Made by a program: the position numbers and the translations under genes. Below, one piece after another: positions 43,904 through 53,253 of a stretch of 64,000 nt of DNA (within the stretch, counting starts at the first letter, position 1; each line of letters begins with the position of its first letter). The stretch is taken from the NCBI RefSeq assembly GCF_003609635.1, contig NZ_MCIA01000009.1, positions 96,428 through 160,427 of the forward strand, in the 5' to 3' direction. This stretch comes from Lacrimispora algidixylanolytica (GTDB lineage Bacteria > Bacillota > Clostridia > Lachnospirales > Lachnospiraceae). Under the pieces are notes generated by a model. It did no database searches, was not told the origin of the DNA, and saw only the letters and a list, made by a program, of their open reading frames with translations.

Positions 43904-44801
43904 CGAGCTTGGACTTTCCTTCTTTCTTCTCCAGAGCTTCAAGTGCTTTTAATTCTGCATCTGTAACCTGGTTCTTATCTCTTTTGCGCCTTGGTTTGAA
44001 CTTTAACTGTTCCACCTTATATTCCCGTATTTCTTTTTCATCCTTAATCGTAACGATGACCTTAACCAACTGTCTTAACACGCTAACAGAGAGAACTTCC
44101 CCTTTTATATTGTCATCTGTGGTCACAAAATCTCCTACGCTTGGAAGTTTGCTGTTAAGATCCTCGTAAGTCTCCTCTTCGTTCTTTAGACAACACATAA
44201 GTCTTCCGCAAACGCCGGAAATCTTGGTTGGATTCAAGGAGAGATTCTGTTCCTTCGCCATCTTTATGGATACCGGAATAAATTCAGAAAGATAAGAATG
44301 ACAACAAAGTGTTCTACCGCATACGCCGATTCCACCTACGATCTTAGTCTCATCTCTAACGCCTACCTGACGAAGTTCAATTCTTGTCTTAAATACAGAG
44401 GCCAGATCCTTTACAAGCTCCCTGAAATCGATTCTTCCATCGGCTGTAAAGTAAAACAAAACCTTATTATTATCAAAGGTGTATTCCGCATCAATTAGCT
44501 TCATCTGAAGACCATGTTTGCGAATCTTTTCCTTACATATCTTAAAAGCATCTTTTTCTTTTTCGTGGTTTTTCTTTTCCACCTCATCGTCTGCCTTAGT
44601 AGCCAAACGTATCACTGGTTTTAAAGGCTGAACCACCTTTTCTTCTTCTACTTCCCTGCTGCCCAAAACAACATAGCCATACTCAACCCCTCTGGCTGTT
44701 TCCACGATCACATGATCCCCAGTCTTAACTTCCAGGCTCATGGGATCAAAATAATATATTTTCCCCGCATTCCGAAACCGAACGCCTATTACCTTTACCA
44801 T
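43893..44801 (-). CDS. ricT: PSP1-domain protein RicT (YaaT)
   Basis: 302 residues. The PSP1 domain covers about residues 60-250, with FTADGRIDFRELVKDLA, GIGVCGRTLCCHSYL and KISGVCGRLMCCLKNEEE. The paired CxxxxCC motifs match the cysteines that bind iron-sulfur clusters in the RicAFT complex. That complex acts with RNase Y in mRNA processing, sporulation and competence. It begins one base after the stop of holB and has a basic/acidic tail. Confidence 0.93.
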   Translation of the reverse strand: MVKVIGVRFRNAGKIYYFDPMSLEVKTGDHVIVETARGVEYGYVVLGSREVEEEKVVQPLKPVIRLATKADDEVEKKNHEKEKDAFKICKEKIRKHGLQMKLIDAEYTFDNNKVLFYFTADGRIDFRELVKDLASVFKTRIELRQVGVRDETKIVGGIGVCGRTLCCHSYLSEFIPVSIKMAKEQNLSLNPTKISGVCGRLMCCLKNEEETYEDLNSKLPSVGDFVTTDDNIKGEVLSVSVLRQLVKVIVTIKDEKEIREYKVEQLKFKPRRKRDKNQVTDAELKALEALEKKEGKSKLDDN

Positions 44802-44802
44802 T

Positions 44803-45792
44803 TTAGTTCTCCTTCATAACAAGCAGCATGAGTTCCATGGCCAGCTCCATATTCACGTTTGCATCAAGACGGATTCTTGCCTTATCAATGGCCTTTAAAA
44901 TCGTCTCAATGCCGTCATAAGCGCTGGATGCACTCATCTCCTTCATTGTATTAAATTCTTCCCTAAAAATCAGAAGATTAATATCCTGTGTCACTTTATA
45001 CATTAAAATATCCCGATACCACAACTGCATAAAATCCAGGCAGTCATAGATATCCAGATTTTCATCCTTCATCTTTTTGATATAAAAAAGCAGTTCCATA
45101 ATATCCATTTCCTTCAAATGCTTCAGCATATGAAGTAGCTCCGAGTACAAAAGCTGGAACTCCTCAGAAGAAGCCAGATGAATGGCCCTTCCTAAATTAC
45201 CTCTGGCAAATGCAGCATAAATGTCAGCTCTGCTTTCTTTTATTCCCAAAGATCCCATCAGATAAGATTTCACCACGGCATCCGTCTGCGGTTTTAGCTT
45301 TAGCTGTACGCATCTGGATAAGATCGTCGGGAGAAATGCTTCCTGATTGGTGGTAAGAAGCATGATAATGACATATGACGGGGGTTCCTCTATGGTCTTT
45401 AAAAGAGCATTTTGAGCTTGTACCGTCATTTTTTCTGCTTCATCCACAATGTATATTTTATAATAGCTGCTGTAAGGACGTATCATAATGGTATCATTAA
45501 TCTGTCCCCTGATGTCATCCACGCCGATGCTACCCGGTTTTTCATGAGTAACAAAGATCAGGTCCGGGTGGTTGTTTGTCATCACCTGCTTGCAGGCATG
45601 GCACTCCATACAGGGATCGCTTTTCCCTCTTTCACAAAGAAGCGTCATGGAAAAGGCATTGGCAAGAGATTTTCTTCCCATTCCAGTTTCACCTGTAAGA
45701 ATATACGCATGGGAAACATGATCGGACTCAATCGCTTTTTGTAGATGCTCCTTGATCTTTTCATGTCCAATTATATCTTTAAACCCTAGCAT
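44803..45792 (-). CDS. holB: DNA polymerase III delta' subunit
   Basis: 329 residues, clamp-loader AAA+ subunit. N-terminus FKDIIGHEKIKEHL; P-loop region TGETGMGRKSL, where the usual GK(T/S) reads GRKS, consistent with delta' proteins that often have weak ATP sites. The zinc module CERGKSDPCMECHAC is followed by VDEAEKMTVQAQNALLKTIEEPP (key part DEAEKM, LLKTIEEPP) and LSRC. First gene of the group leading to rsmI. Confidence 0.94.
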   Translation of the reverse strand: MLGFKDIIGHEKIKEHLQKAIESDHVSHAYILTGETGMGRKSLANAFSMTLLCERGKSDPCMECHACKQVMTNNHPDLIFVTHEKPGSIGVDDIRGQINDTIMIRPYSSYYKIYIVDEAEKMTVQAQNALLKTIEEPPSYVIIMLLTTNQEAFLPTILSRCVQLKLKPQTDAVVKSYLMGSLGIKESRADIYAAFARGNLGRAIHLASSEEFQLLYSELLHMLKHLKEMDIMELLFYIKKMKDENLDIYDCLDFMQLWYRDILMYKVTQDINLLIFREEFNTMKEMSASSAYDGIETILKAIDKARIRLDANVNMELAMELMLLVMKEN

Positions 45793-45919
45793 AAAGAAAC
45801 CTCCTTACTGTGTTGTCCCATCCATTTTCCCTGTATATTTATGAAAGGAAAACGAATTACCAACATTATATCATAGAACTTTTCCCATCACAAGAAATAA
45901 GTATTGGCAAATGCGCCTG

Positions 45920-46993
45920 TTATCTCATTAAAAACCCCTCAATATGCTCCTGATGAAAGCAGTGCCCCCCATCCCAAACGTCATGGAAAATCCGGTCCTC
46001 CATTCCAAAGAGATTGTAAGCATCTTTTACCACCAAAAGCTGTTCCTCCACATTCTTTAATCCTTTTTCCCCGTTAAGATGGTCCTCTCTCCCAGACTGA
46101 ATCATCAAAGGTCTTGGAGCTAAAAGCGCACCTAGATCTCCCATATCTACGTGTTCCCATAAATGAGGTACATAATTACAACTGCAATTGCCATTAAGTT
46201 TAAGGAGTGAATCCTCTATTCCGTAAAAATACCCGCTAATAATAATCTTCTTGACTCTATCATCAAGAGCCGAAAGCCACAGAGCCTGCATTCCACCACC
46301 GGAAAATCCCACGCAACCGATGGTATTAATATCCCATTCTCCTCGCTCCTCAACATAATCAAGAAGCCTCATAAGATCCCAGGTATTCATCCCAGCCAGC
46401 GTCATGCCAAGAGGTTCTGCCATATGAGCCAGGTGAAAGCAGGTAGAATTTATAAATTCATCTTCTTCGGCCCCTTGCAGCGCCTTTTCCCTTCGCTCCC
46501 CAAATCCTCTGGCATCGGGGCAAAGGGCCACATATCCAAGCTTTGCCATCTTAAGTCCATAATCATAGTGAAACAGCTCGATCTTATCTGCAACTGCCGG
46601 AATATCCCTGACACCTGCCACAGAATACTTTCCTGCCCCCATATGACCACAGGGAGCGAGAAAACAGCTTAACTTTTCTTCTCCCTTTTTGGGTGGAATT
46701 AAAACGAAGACCGGCATATAAACCTCTGGCTCCACTTGAATTAATATCTTTTCCCGTATGATTCCATCCTCAATTTCCACCCGTTCTAGACACTGGGGAT
46801 TAAGAGAACAAGACTCCATCCGGTCAAGGCCAATCAGTTCCTTTAATATCTGTCTTACAGATTCTTTCCATTCCTGAAATTCTTCTACGGATTTGGCAGA
46901 GAACTTATTCTTTCTCCCCTGTTCTTTCCACCTTTTTTTTATTTGCTCCTCGCAGGTATAAAACATCTTAATTGGTATGGTTCTGCTTTCCAT
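45920..46993 (-). CDS. Alpha/beta hydrolase, acetyl xylan esterase-like
   Basis: 357 residues, cytoplasmic (no signal peptide). Serine hydrolase with nucleophile elbow GFSGGGMQAL, acid residue probably in SGREDHLNG and histidine in DGGHCFH. GYVALCPDARGFGER and LAPCGHMGAGKYS are typical of the Abhydrolase_7/AXE1-related group, which includes carbohydrate deacetylases. It lies behind the terminator of the second sugar transporter, so it may remove acetyl groups from imported oligosaccharides. The substrate is not certain. Confidence 0.8.
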   Translation of the reverse strand: MESRTIPIKMFYTCEEQIKKRWKEQGRKNKFSAKSVEEFQEWKESVRQILKELIGLDRMESCSLNPQCLERVEIEDGIIREKILIQVEPEVYMPVFVLIPPKKGEEKLSCFLAPCGHMGAGKYSVAGVRDIPAVADKIELFHYDYGLKMAKLGYVALCPDARGFGERREKALQGAEEDEFINSTCFHLAHMAEPLGMTLAGMNTWDLMRLLDYVEERGEWDINTIGCVGFSGGGMQALWLSALDDRVKKIIISGYFYGIEDSLLKLNGNCSCNYVPHLWEHVDMGDLGALLAPRPLMIQSGREDHLNGEKGLKNVEEQLLVVKDAYNLFGMEDRIFHDVWDGGHCFHQEHIEGFLMR

Positions 46994-47020
46994 CGTCTTA
47001 AAATTCCTTTCTCCATATAG

Positions 47021-47056
47021 AAAAAGGCTGTTGCAAAATTAAATTTTACAACAGCC
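47021..47056 (-). terminator. Terminator between binding protein and esterase genes
   Basis: Stem GGCTGTTG/CAACAGCC (47026-47033 with 47049-47056) extended by AAAATT/AATTTT pairing, followed on the minus strand by UUUUUC. Read-through into the esterase gene is likely, since no separate promoter is obvious. Confidence 0.8.
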
Positions 47057-47074
47057 CATATTATGTTTATTTCA

Positions 47075-48697
47075 TTACTTAGATGCCTTAAAGCGGTCAT
47101 ATTGCTGCTGTTTTACCTTTAATAAATCCTTTAACCCCATACTGTCAAGAGTAGAAAGATAAGAATCAAAGGAATCAAGGCTAGTGGTTCCAGTGATGAA
47201 CGCCACATTGGTTTCTGCAACATAAGTTGTAAGATCAGTCTGATACTGAGCAATGATATTCTGCTCATCCTTAGTTGAATAAATAAATGGCCATGGATCT
47301 CTTATAGAGCTCTGTAACTCCTTATCAACATCTACATGCCATTTTGGTAAGAGTACATCTGTTGCTTCTACTGACTGCTGAGATGGCAGACATCCTGCAT
47401 TAATTCCAAGCTGCTGCAGCCAGTTATTATCTGCTGCCTTTTCTGTATAAGCCTTTTTGCCATCAGCACCAACCGTGTAGCTCTCTCCTTCAATTCCCCA
47501 TACATAATAATTCTGAGCTTCTTCGCTCATAGCGTAATCAAGAAATCTCATGGCAAGTACCGGATCCTTATCGCTGGTGCTTACACCAAATATTCCAGAA
47601 ATTGGTGTTCTGCCAAGATAAACTCCTTTATAATCACCAGATAACGGTGGTATCCCTACCATAACTCCAGTTTCTCCATTATACTCTGGATACTGTTTGC
47701 TGTAAAGCTGAGACATCTGCCAGCTAAAATCAAAGGTTGCACCTGTACGGTTCTGAGCACATCGCTGTGTGATCTGATCTCTGGTTAAGGAAGTGTATTC
47801 TACCTCTAAAAGACCTTCCTTGTATAATTGGTTTAAAAATGTAACATACTTCTTATATTTTTCTGCCTCTGCTGGTGCGTAATGTACTTTTCCATCATCA
47901 TCAGCATAGTAACTGCTAACTGGATCAAGACCAACAGAAGGACCAAACATAGCAGGAAGACCAAAAGCAGGGCCAAACATAGAAGAAAGTCTGTCTGCGG
48001 TTACGCTAAGAGGAATTTCATCATTGACATCCCCATCGCCATTCATATCATTGGCCTTAAATGCTCGAAGTACTTCTACAAACTCATCCAGAGTAGTCGG
48101 AACAGAAAGATTAAGCTTTTTTAACCATTCCATATTAATCATAATACAAGGCTGATAATTGTTCGTAACTGCTGTCTGAGGCAAGTAGTAGATATGTCCA
48201 TCCTCCGCAGTCAAACTGGCTTTGATTCCAGGATTCTCATCCAGATACTTTTTATAGTTTGGCATATGATCCAAATACTGATCAAGAGGATAAAAAAGCC
48301 CTGCAGTGATATAGGTCATATTGTTATCAAGATCAGGAAGCTGGACAATGTTTGGAAGATCTGTTCCAGATGCAAGCATAGGGCTTACACTATCCTTATA
48401 ATTGACTGGAGATACTAAGGTCCAGTCAACGGTTACACCAGCGTTTTCCTGTATTTTTTTAACAATGTCCGCATTTGCATAATCCACGGTAGAATACCAG
48501 GAATTCGGCGCCAGAATGCTTACCTTAGCACCAGGTGTTTTTGTTACAGGTGCGGCACCGGTATAAGTAAAATCTGCCTCCGCACTTTTTGCTGTTGTTG
48601 CTTCCTTTGGATCCCCCTTGCTACCGCAAGCGGACAAACCGGTTACAGCCAGAACCGCTGTTAACGCCAGTGCTGTGCTACGTAATCCTTTTTTCAT
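47075..48697 (-). CDS. Lpl-type sugar ABC transporter substrate-binding lipoprotein
   Basis: 540 residues from the ATG at 48697 (GGAGGG upstream). Lipobox LSAC. Large family 1 binding protein of the LplA/YtcQ type, which serves complex oligosaccharides. Signposts are GAKVSILAPNSWYSTVDY, the calcium-loop-like NDMNGDGDVNDEIPL and FLDYAMSEEAQNYYVWG (key part DYAMSEEAQ). It follows its two permeases, and the membrane-bound AraC regulator is upstream. Confidence 0.9.
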   Translation of the reverse strand: MKKGLRSTALALTAVLAVTGLSACGSKGDPKEATTAKSAEADFTYTGAAPVTKTPGAKVSILAPNSWYSTVDYANADIVKKIQENAGVTVDWTLVSPVNYKDSVSPMLASGTDLPNIVQLPDLDNNMTYITAGLFYPLDQYLDHMPNYKKYLDENPGIKASLTAEDGHIYYLPQTAVTNNYQPCIMINMEWLKKLNLSVPTTLDEFVEVLRAFKANDMNGDGDVNDEIPLSVTADRLSSMFGPAFGLPAMFGPSVGLDPVSSYYADDDGKVHYAPAEAEKYKKYVTFLNQLYKEGLLEVEYTSLTRDQITQRCAQNRTGATFDFSWQMSQLYSKQYPEYNGETGVMVGIPPLSGDYKGVYLGRTPISGIFGVSTSDKDPVLAMRFLDYAMSEEAQNYYVWGIEGESYTVGADGKKAYTEKAADNNWLQQLGINAGCLPSQQSVEATDVLLPKWHVDVDKELQSSIRDPWPFIYSTKDEQNIIAQYQTDLTTYVAETNVAFITGTTSLDSFDSYLSTLDSMGLKDLLKVKQQQYDRFKASK

Positions 48698-48737
48698 GTA
48701 ATTACCCTCCATTATATATTATTTCATCAAGGTTAGA

Positions 48738-49649
48738 TTAACCCTTAACTGCACCAAGCATGGTTCCTTTTACTAAATACTTCTGTATAAACGGTGTGAG
48801 GCATAAGATTGGAACCATGGATAAAACAATGCACACATACCGGATCTGAATGGTTGACTGAGCCGCAGCACTGGCGGCCGTAGCACTTCCAGAAGACTGC
48901 ATGATTTCAGAAGATGCCATTAAAAGAATTCTTCTTAAAAATAACTGTAACGGCTGTAAATTCTGCTTTCCAATGTAAAGGAGTGCGCTAAAAAAGTCAT
49001 TGTAGCGCGCAACCGCATAATAAAGAGTTAAAACAGCCAAGGTAGGCTTAATTAAGGGAACCGCGATTTTCCAAAGCACGTGAAGATCATTAGCCCCTTC
49101 CAGATACGCACTTTCAAACAGCTCCTCTGAAATGGATTCAAAGGCCGACCGGCAAATCATAACATTGTAAGCACTCACAAGAACCGGAAGTATCATGGCA
49201 AGACGGCTGTTGTACAACCCAAGGCCGGTAACTACCACATAGGTTGGTATCAATCCGCCGGAAAAATACATGGTAAATGCCAAAAGAAAATTCATCTTTT
49301 TCCGAAGGAAGAACCGCTTTCTTGACAGTGGATACGCTGCCAAGCAGGTAAACACAATGTTTAAAAAGGTTCCCACAATTGTATAGTAAAAGGTATTTCC
49401 ATAAGAAACCCAAAGGTCCTTATAATTCATAACCATTTTATACGTACTCAAATTAAAATCTACGGGAAACAGCGTTACCAGCCCTTTATTTACTGCCGCT
49501 CCTGAGCTTAAGGAAATACTGACTACATACATAAAGGGATAAAATGTCACACCGACAGCCAAAACAATCAGTAAAAAGACAAGGACATCAAAAAGCTTAT
49601 CCGTAAGACATTCATTTTTAAATTCCACCCATGCACTTTTTTGTTCCAT
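48738..49649 (-). CDS. Lpl-type sugar ABC permease (LplC/YtcP)
   Basis: 303 residues from the ATG at 49649 (AAGGAG upstream). Six helices, EAA loop LFESAYLEGANDLHVLWKIAVPLIKP (key part SAYLEGAND) and the family C-terminus PFIQKYLVKGTMLGAVKG. Member of the CUT1 subfamily that works with an LplB partner and a large LplA-type lipoprotein. Confidence 0.92.
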   Translation of the reverse strand: MEQKSAWVEFKNECLTDKLFDVLVFLLIVLAVGVTFYPFMYVVSISLSSGAAVNKGLVTLFPVDFNLSTYKMVMNYKDLWVSYGNTFYYTIVGTFLNIVFTCLAAYPLSRKRFFLRKKMNFLLAFTMYFSGGLIPTYVVVTGLGLYNSRLAMILPVLVSAYNVMICRSAFESISEELFESAYLEGANDLHVLWKIAVPLIKPTLAVLTLYYAVARYNDFFSALLYIGKQNLQPLQLFLRRILLMASSEIMQSSGSATAASAAAQSTIQIRYVCIVLSMVPILCLTPFIQKYLVKGTMLGAVKG

Positions 49650-49660
49650 ATCTCTTCTCC

Positions 49661-50617
49661 TTACCAAATAGATGTATCCGTCATTTTCTTACTCATACGA
49701 TTTGCCAGGAATACAATTGCAAATCCAATGAGAGAATTAAACAGACCAACCGCAGTTGCATAGCTGTAATTTTGATTATCAATACCCTGACGGTATACAT
49801 AAGTAGATATAACATCCGCTGTCTCATAAAGTCCGGAATTGTAAAGCAGGTAAACCTTTTCAAAGCCTACATTGAGTAAATTTCCAAGTGACATAATAAG
49901 AAGCAGTACAATGGTTGGCTTAATGCTTGGAAGAACAAGATAACGAATGGTCTGAACCTTCGTCGCCCCATCCACCTTCATAGCTTCATATAACTCAGGA
50001 CCGATTCCCATAATGGCTGCCACAAAGATAATAGAGTTAAATCCAAAGGTCTGCCAGGAACCAGATATTACATAGATACCCCGGAACCATCTTGCTTCAC
50101 CCATAAAGTTAATGGCACTGCCTCCAAGTTTTGTAATCAACTGATTTACAATACCGCTGGATGGAGATAAGAAGTTGGTGATCATACCACATATAACAAC
50201 AGTAGAAATAAAATACGGTAAATAGGTAATGACCTGAGCACCTCTCTGCAACGTTTTATTTCTGATCTGAGTAATACAAACCGCAAATAAAATCGGAATT
50301 GGAAAACCAAAGATCAAAGAATAAAAGGATAACAAAAACGTGTTCCTTACCAGACGAAATGCGTAGGGCGAATTAAAAAACTGAATGAACCACTTCAGTC
50401 CTACAAATTCTCCTGAAAAAATACCAGCCATACCTCCCCCTGGCTTGTATTGCTTAAATGCCATTACCAGTCCTGTCATAGGTAAATAAGAAAATACCAG
50501 GAAATAAACCAATACAGGTGCAAACATAATGAGCAGGTATTTATCTCTTTTTATATACGAAATCAGTGACTTGCTCTTTTTCGTATTTGATGTCATAACA
50601 CCATCAAAATTCTTCAT
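49661..50617 (-). CDS. Lpl-type sugar ABC permease (LplB/YtcP partner)
   Basis: 318 residues from the ATG at 50617, selected because AAGGGG precedes it and the protein then starts with a short polar tail before the first helix. An upstream extension of 51 residues to 50770 overlaps the regulator's terminator and is rejected. EAA loop YEAMKVDGATKVQTIRYLVLPSIKP (key part EAMKVDGAT). First gene of the transporter operon. Confidence 0.92.
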   Translation of the reverse strand: MKNFDGVMTSNTKKSKSLISYIKRDKYLLIMFAPVLVYFLVFSYLPMTGLVMAFKQYKPGGGMAGIFSGEFVGLKWFIQFFNSPYAFRLVRNTFLLSFYSLIFGFPIPILFAVCITQIRNKTLQRGAQVITYLPYFISTVVICGMITNFLSPSSGIVNQLITKLGGSAINFMGEARWFRGIYVISGSWQTFGFNSIIFVAAIMGIGPELYEAMKVDGATKVQTIRYLVLPSIKPTIVLLLIMSLGNLLNVGFEKVYLLYNSGLYETADVISTYVYRQGIDNQNYSYATAVGLFNSLIGFAIVFLANRMSKKMTDTSIW

Positions 50618-50724
50618 TCTTACAATCCCCTTCCCTAAGCAATGTTGATAAGAGAATTGTACACATTGCACTAGTTTTTGTATAGTTTCACTTTGCGCAT
50701 ATGTATTTTGACGAAAAAAAATGA

Positions 50725-50770
50725 ATGAATCAAAAAAAGACTGGTAAAATACCGTCTTTTTTTGATTCAT
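50725..50770 (-). terminator. Terminator after the AraC-type regulator
   Basis: Perfect 17-bp stem (ATGAATCAAAAAAAGAC, 50725-50741 with 50754-50770), followed on the minus strand by AUUCAUUUUUUUU. It separates regulator and transporter transcription units. Confidence 0.88.
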
Positions 50771-50774
50771 CCCC

Positions 50775-52964
50775 CTATACTTCTACCCCATCTTGCCCCA
50801 TTCGGTAATGACTGGGATTCTGTTCCATAATCGCTTTAAAGTTTCTGCGGAAGGTAAGCATGTTCGTATACCCACATTCCTCCGCAATTCGTTCCAAGGA
50901 CATATCGGTTGTCTTTAGCAGATGAACCGCATATTCTACCCGACGTTCCTGAACATATTTTAAATAGGTTACCCCGAACCTTTTTTTCACAAGAGACGTT
51001 ACATACTTGCAACTCACAAAGAAGTGATCCGCAATTTGTGCCAAGGACAAATCTGGATTGCGGTCGTTTTGATTGATATACTCAATCAACTCCACATCAA
51101 GTCCAGGAAGTTCCTCCTTAGACTCTTTCTTTTCCTCTGCCTCAACAAGCATCTCATAAATAATCGACTTATAATAAGAAATCACTTCCTCAATGGTCCT
51201 ATAATCAGGACTTTTTTCAACCTTCCGAAATGGAATCCCATAGAATTCCCCAGTGATCTGAAGCACCTTCCCCACGGTAACATAAAGTTCACTCAACAAA
51301 AGCTGATTGGCCGTGACGGAATGATCGCTGTCTTGTTCATTTTTTTCTCTGATTTCTTCAAAGAAATGTTCAATTTCATCCAGATTCTTTTCCTTCACTG
51401 CCTTAATCAGTGATTTCACCGGATTCTTCGGGAAATAATAATTGAGTGAGAACTCCAATTCCGCATCGTAAAAATAAACACTTCCTCTATCCTCCCATAA
51501 GATCCGGTCCAAAGTCATAATAGCCCGGTCGCAGGAGGCATTAAGTTCCTCAAATTCTTCCCTAACATCATCAGCACCCATGGTTATCACCACGGTATCT
51601 GGCACCGCTTTATTAATCCGATCAAAAATTTCGTACAGCCTGTCCTCTAAAAGCTCCCCCTTATCACTATTAAGAATTAAAAAGAGATGGTTTTTATCCT
51701 TTTCATAACAAAGGATTTTATAATCATCATCACCTTCTGTTGCTGCCAGATTCTTAATCCGCATTTTTGCTTCCTTTAAGAGGTTTTTATTTCCCGTACT
51801 TTCCCATATATCAATGACCGCCGCCAGGAAAAACAACTTTTTAAACTCAAAAAAGTTCTTTAACCCTCCCTGGCTCAATCCCTCCTGATCAAAGTCCCCA
51901 GATATTAAACTATATAAGATTCCCTGACTGGCATAAGGAGAAATGGTATGAACCTGTTCCATGTAATCATTGCGTTCCCCTAAGAGATGTTCCACGTCCT
52001 CTACAATTCTCTCTCCCTCATTTTTCTCATCTCTTTTCCCTTTTCCCATGATATGACGAATCCTCTCAAAAGGAGAAGCATACCGGTAAGCAAAAAAGTA
52101 GGCCAAAAATGCATATAAAACAAAGATGAGAAACCCAAAAAGCAAGGCAAAAAGGGAAATATCCCCGATTCCAAAAGAAATCTTATCAGGTGAAGCAAAA
52201 ATCTCATAGGAAATATTCTCATCTGCCCGTGACGACTGCGAAAAGACACTTCCTTGTGTACTTCCCGTCTGCAATACAGGTACCCCTTCATAATACATAA
52301 ATAGTCCAGAACCATCCTCAGAAAGTGACTCTAAAAGCCTGGTTATTTTCTTATCTTCAAACAAAACGCATATCATTCCTCTGGCAGAACCCGACCCATA
52401 CTTATACTTACTGGTGTAGATAAAGAATTTTTTATAAAATAGCAACTGGGCATTCTTCATTCCAAGTACAGAATTTAAATCCTGAACTACAATAGGCTCC
52501 ATCTCTACATTGGATAAATCTATCTTCTCTGGAAGACGTATCACCTCATTGCTGGTATAAATTTTATCATACTGATTGATGATCAAGGCAATATCATAAA
52601 TATTAAAATTATCACCCGCTGATTTTTGCAGGCGAATATCATTAAGCACCTGATAAAGTAAATAGGAATCAATGGGATTCTTCATCTGCACATTCACGTA
52701 AAGTTTATTAATCAGTGAAGAGGTATTTAGATCAGATACAATTCGTTGCGCACTAAATATCTGCTGATCCATGGCATTTGCAAAGGTCTGGATCTTTGCA
52801 TTGTAATATGCAGCCGTCTGTTCCTTCTTCACCTTCATGGATTCATAGGAAATTACTGCTGAGTACACCAAAAAACTAAGTAATATAATAATGCAATAAG
52901 AAAAAAACATATTTCTAAAAAATTTGCTCTTTCTATAACCCGGTGATTTCCTAATATTTCTCAT
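50775..52964 (-). CDS. Membrane-bound AraC-family regulator
   Basis: 729 residues from the ATG at 52964 (GAGGTG upstream). A membrane helix near residues 20-40 (MFFSYCIIILLSFLVY) precedes an extracytoplasmic sensor region of about 230 residues. A second helix follows (FALLFGFLIFVLYAFLAYFF, landmark FGFLIFVLYAFL), then a cytoplasmic middle region. At the C-terminus are two HTH motifs of the AraC type (LSLAQIADHFFVSCKYVTSLVKKRFG and ERIAEECGYTNMLTFRRNFK; landmarks AQIADHFFVS, RIAEECGYTN). It fuses sensing and DNA binding without phosphorelay. It very probably activates the adjacent sugar transporter. Confidence 0.92.
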   Translation of the reverse strand: MRNIRKSPGYRKSKFFRNMFFSYCIIILLSFLVYSAVISYESMKVKKEQTAAYYNAKIQTFANAMDQQIFSAQRIVSDLNTSSLINKLYVNVQMKNPIDSYLLYQVLNDIRLQKSAGDNFNIYDIALIINQYDKIYTSNEVIRLPEKIDLSNVEMEPIVVQDLNSVLGMKNAQLLFYKKFFIYTSKYKYGSGSARGMICVLFEDKKITRLLESLSEDGSGLFMYYEGVPVLQTGSTQGSVFSQSSRADENISYEIFASPDKISFGIGDISLFALLFGFLIFVLYAFLAYFFAYRYASPFERIRHIMGKGKRDEKNEGERIVEDVEHLLGERNDYMEQVHTISPYASQGILYSLISGDFDQEGLSQGGLKNFFEFKKLFFLAAVIDIWESTGNKNLLKEAKMRIKNLAATEGDDDYKILCYEKDKNHLFLILNSDKGELLEDRLYEIFDRINKAVPDTVVITMGADDVREEFEELNASCDRAIMTLDRILWEDRGSVYFYDAELEFSLNYYFPKNPVKSLIKAVKEKNLDEIEHFFEEIREKNEQDSDHSVTANQLLLSELYVTVGKVLQITGEFYGIPFRKVEKSPDYRTIEEVISYYKSIIYEMLVEAEEKKESKEELPGLDVELIEYINQNDRNPDLSLAQIADHFFVSCKYVTSLVKKRFGVTYLKYVQERRVEYAVHLLKTTDMSLERIAEECGYTNMLTFRRNFKAIMEQNPSHYRMGQDGVEV

Positions 52965-53035
52965 TCTGCCGCACCTCAAGCTCCCAAAATAACTCCTGTA
53001 CACTTTACATAAATAAACTCCTCATGTTACTGATT

Positions 53036-53064
53036 AATATACCAAAAGTTCCAACAACAATCAA
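53036..53064 (-). promoter_or_regulatory. Promoter of the AraC-type regulator gene
   Basis: Minus strand TTGATT (53064-53059), 17-base spacer, TATATT (53041-53036). The rest of 53065-53200 is AT-rich with nothing recognisable. Confidence 0.6.
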
Positions 53065-53200
53065 GGTTTAAAGTTTTTCCAATCGTAAAAGTACCTCTCT
53101 ATAAATCTTATCTTATAAAATATCTCATAATCTTTCACAAATACCAATATACCTACTACCCCCTATTAAAACAGTGATAGGACGACTTTACCTTTTACAT

Positions 53201-53240
53201 AAAAAACGCCTGGGAGCTCTATAACACCGCCCCCAGACGT
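53201..53240 (-). terminator. Terminator of the hypB-hypA operon
   Basis: Stem ACGCCTGGG/CCCAGACGT (53206-53214 with 53232-53240, one wobble pair) followed on the minus strand by UUUUUU. Confidence 0.85.
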
Positions 53241-53253
53241 AAAGTAAACTTCT

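Noticed and set aside
49661..50770. 51-residue N-terminal extension of the LplB-type permease
   Set aside because: It would cover the preceding gene's terminator, and a better RBS and start exist at 50617.
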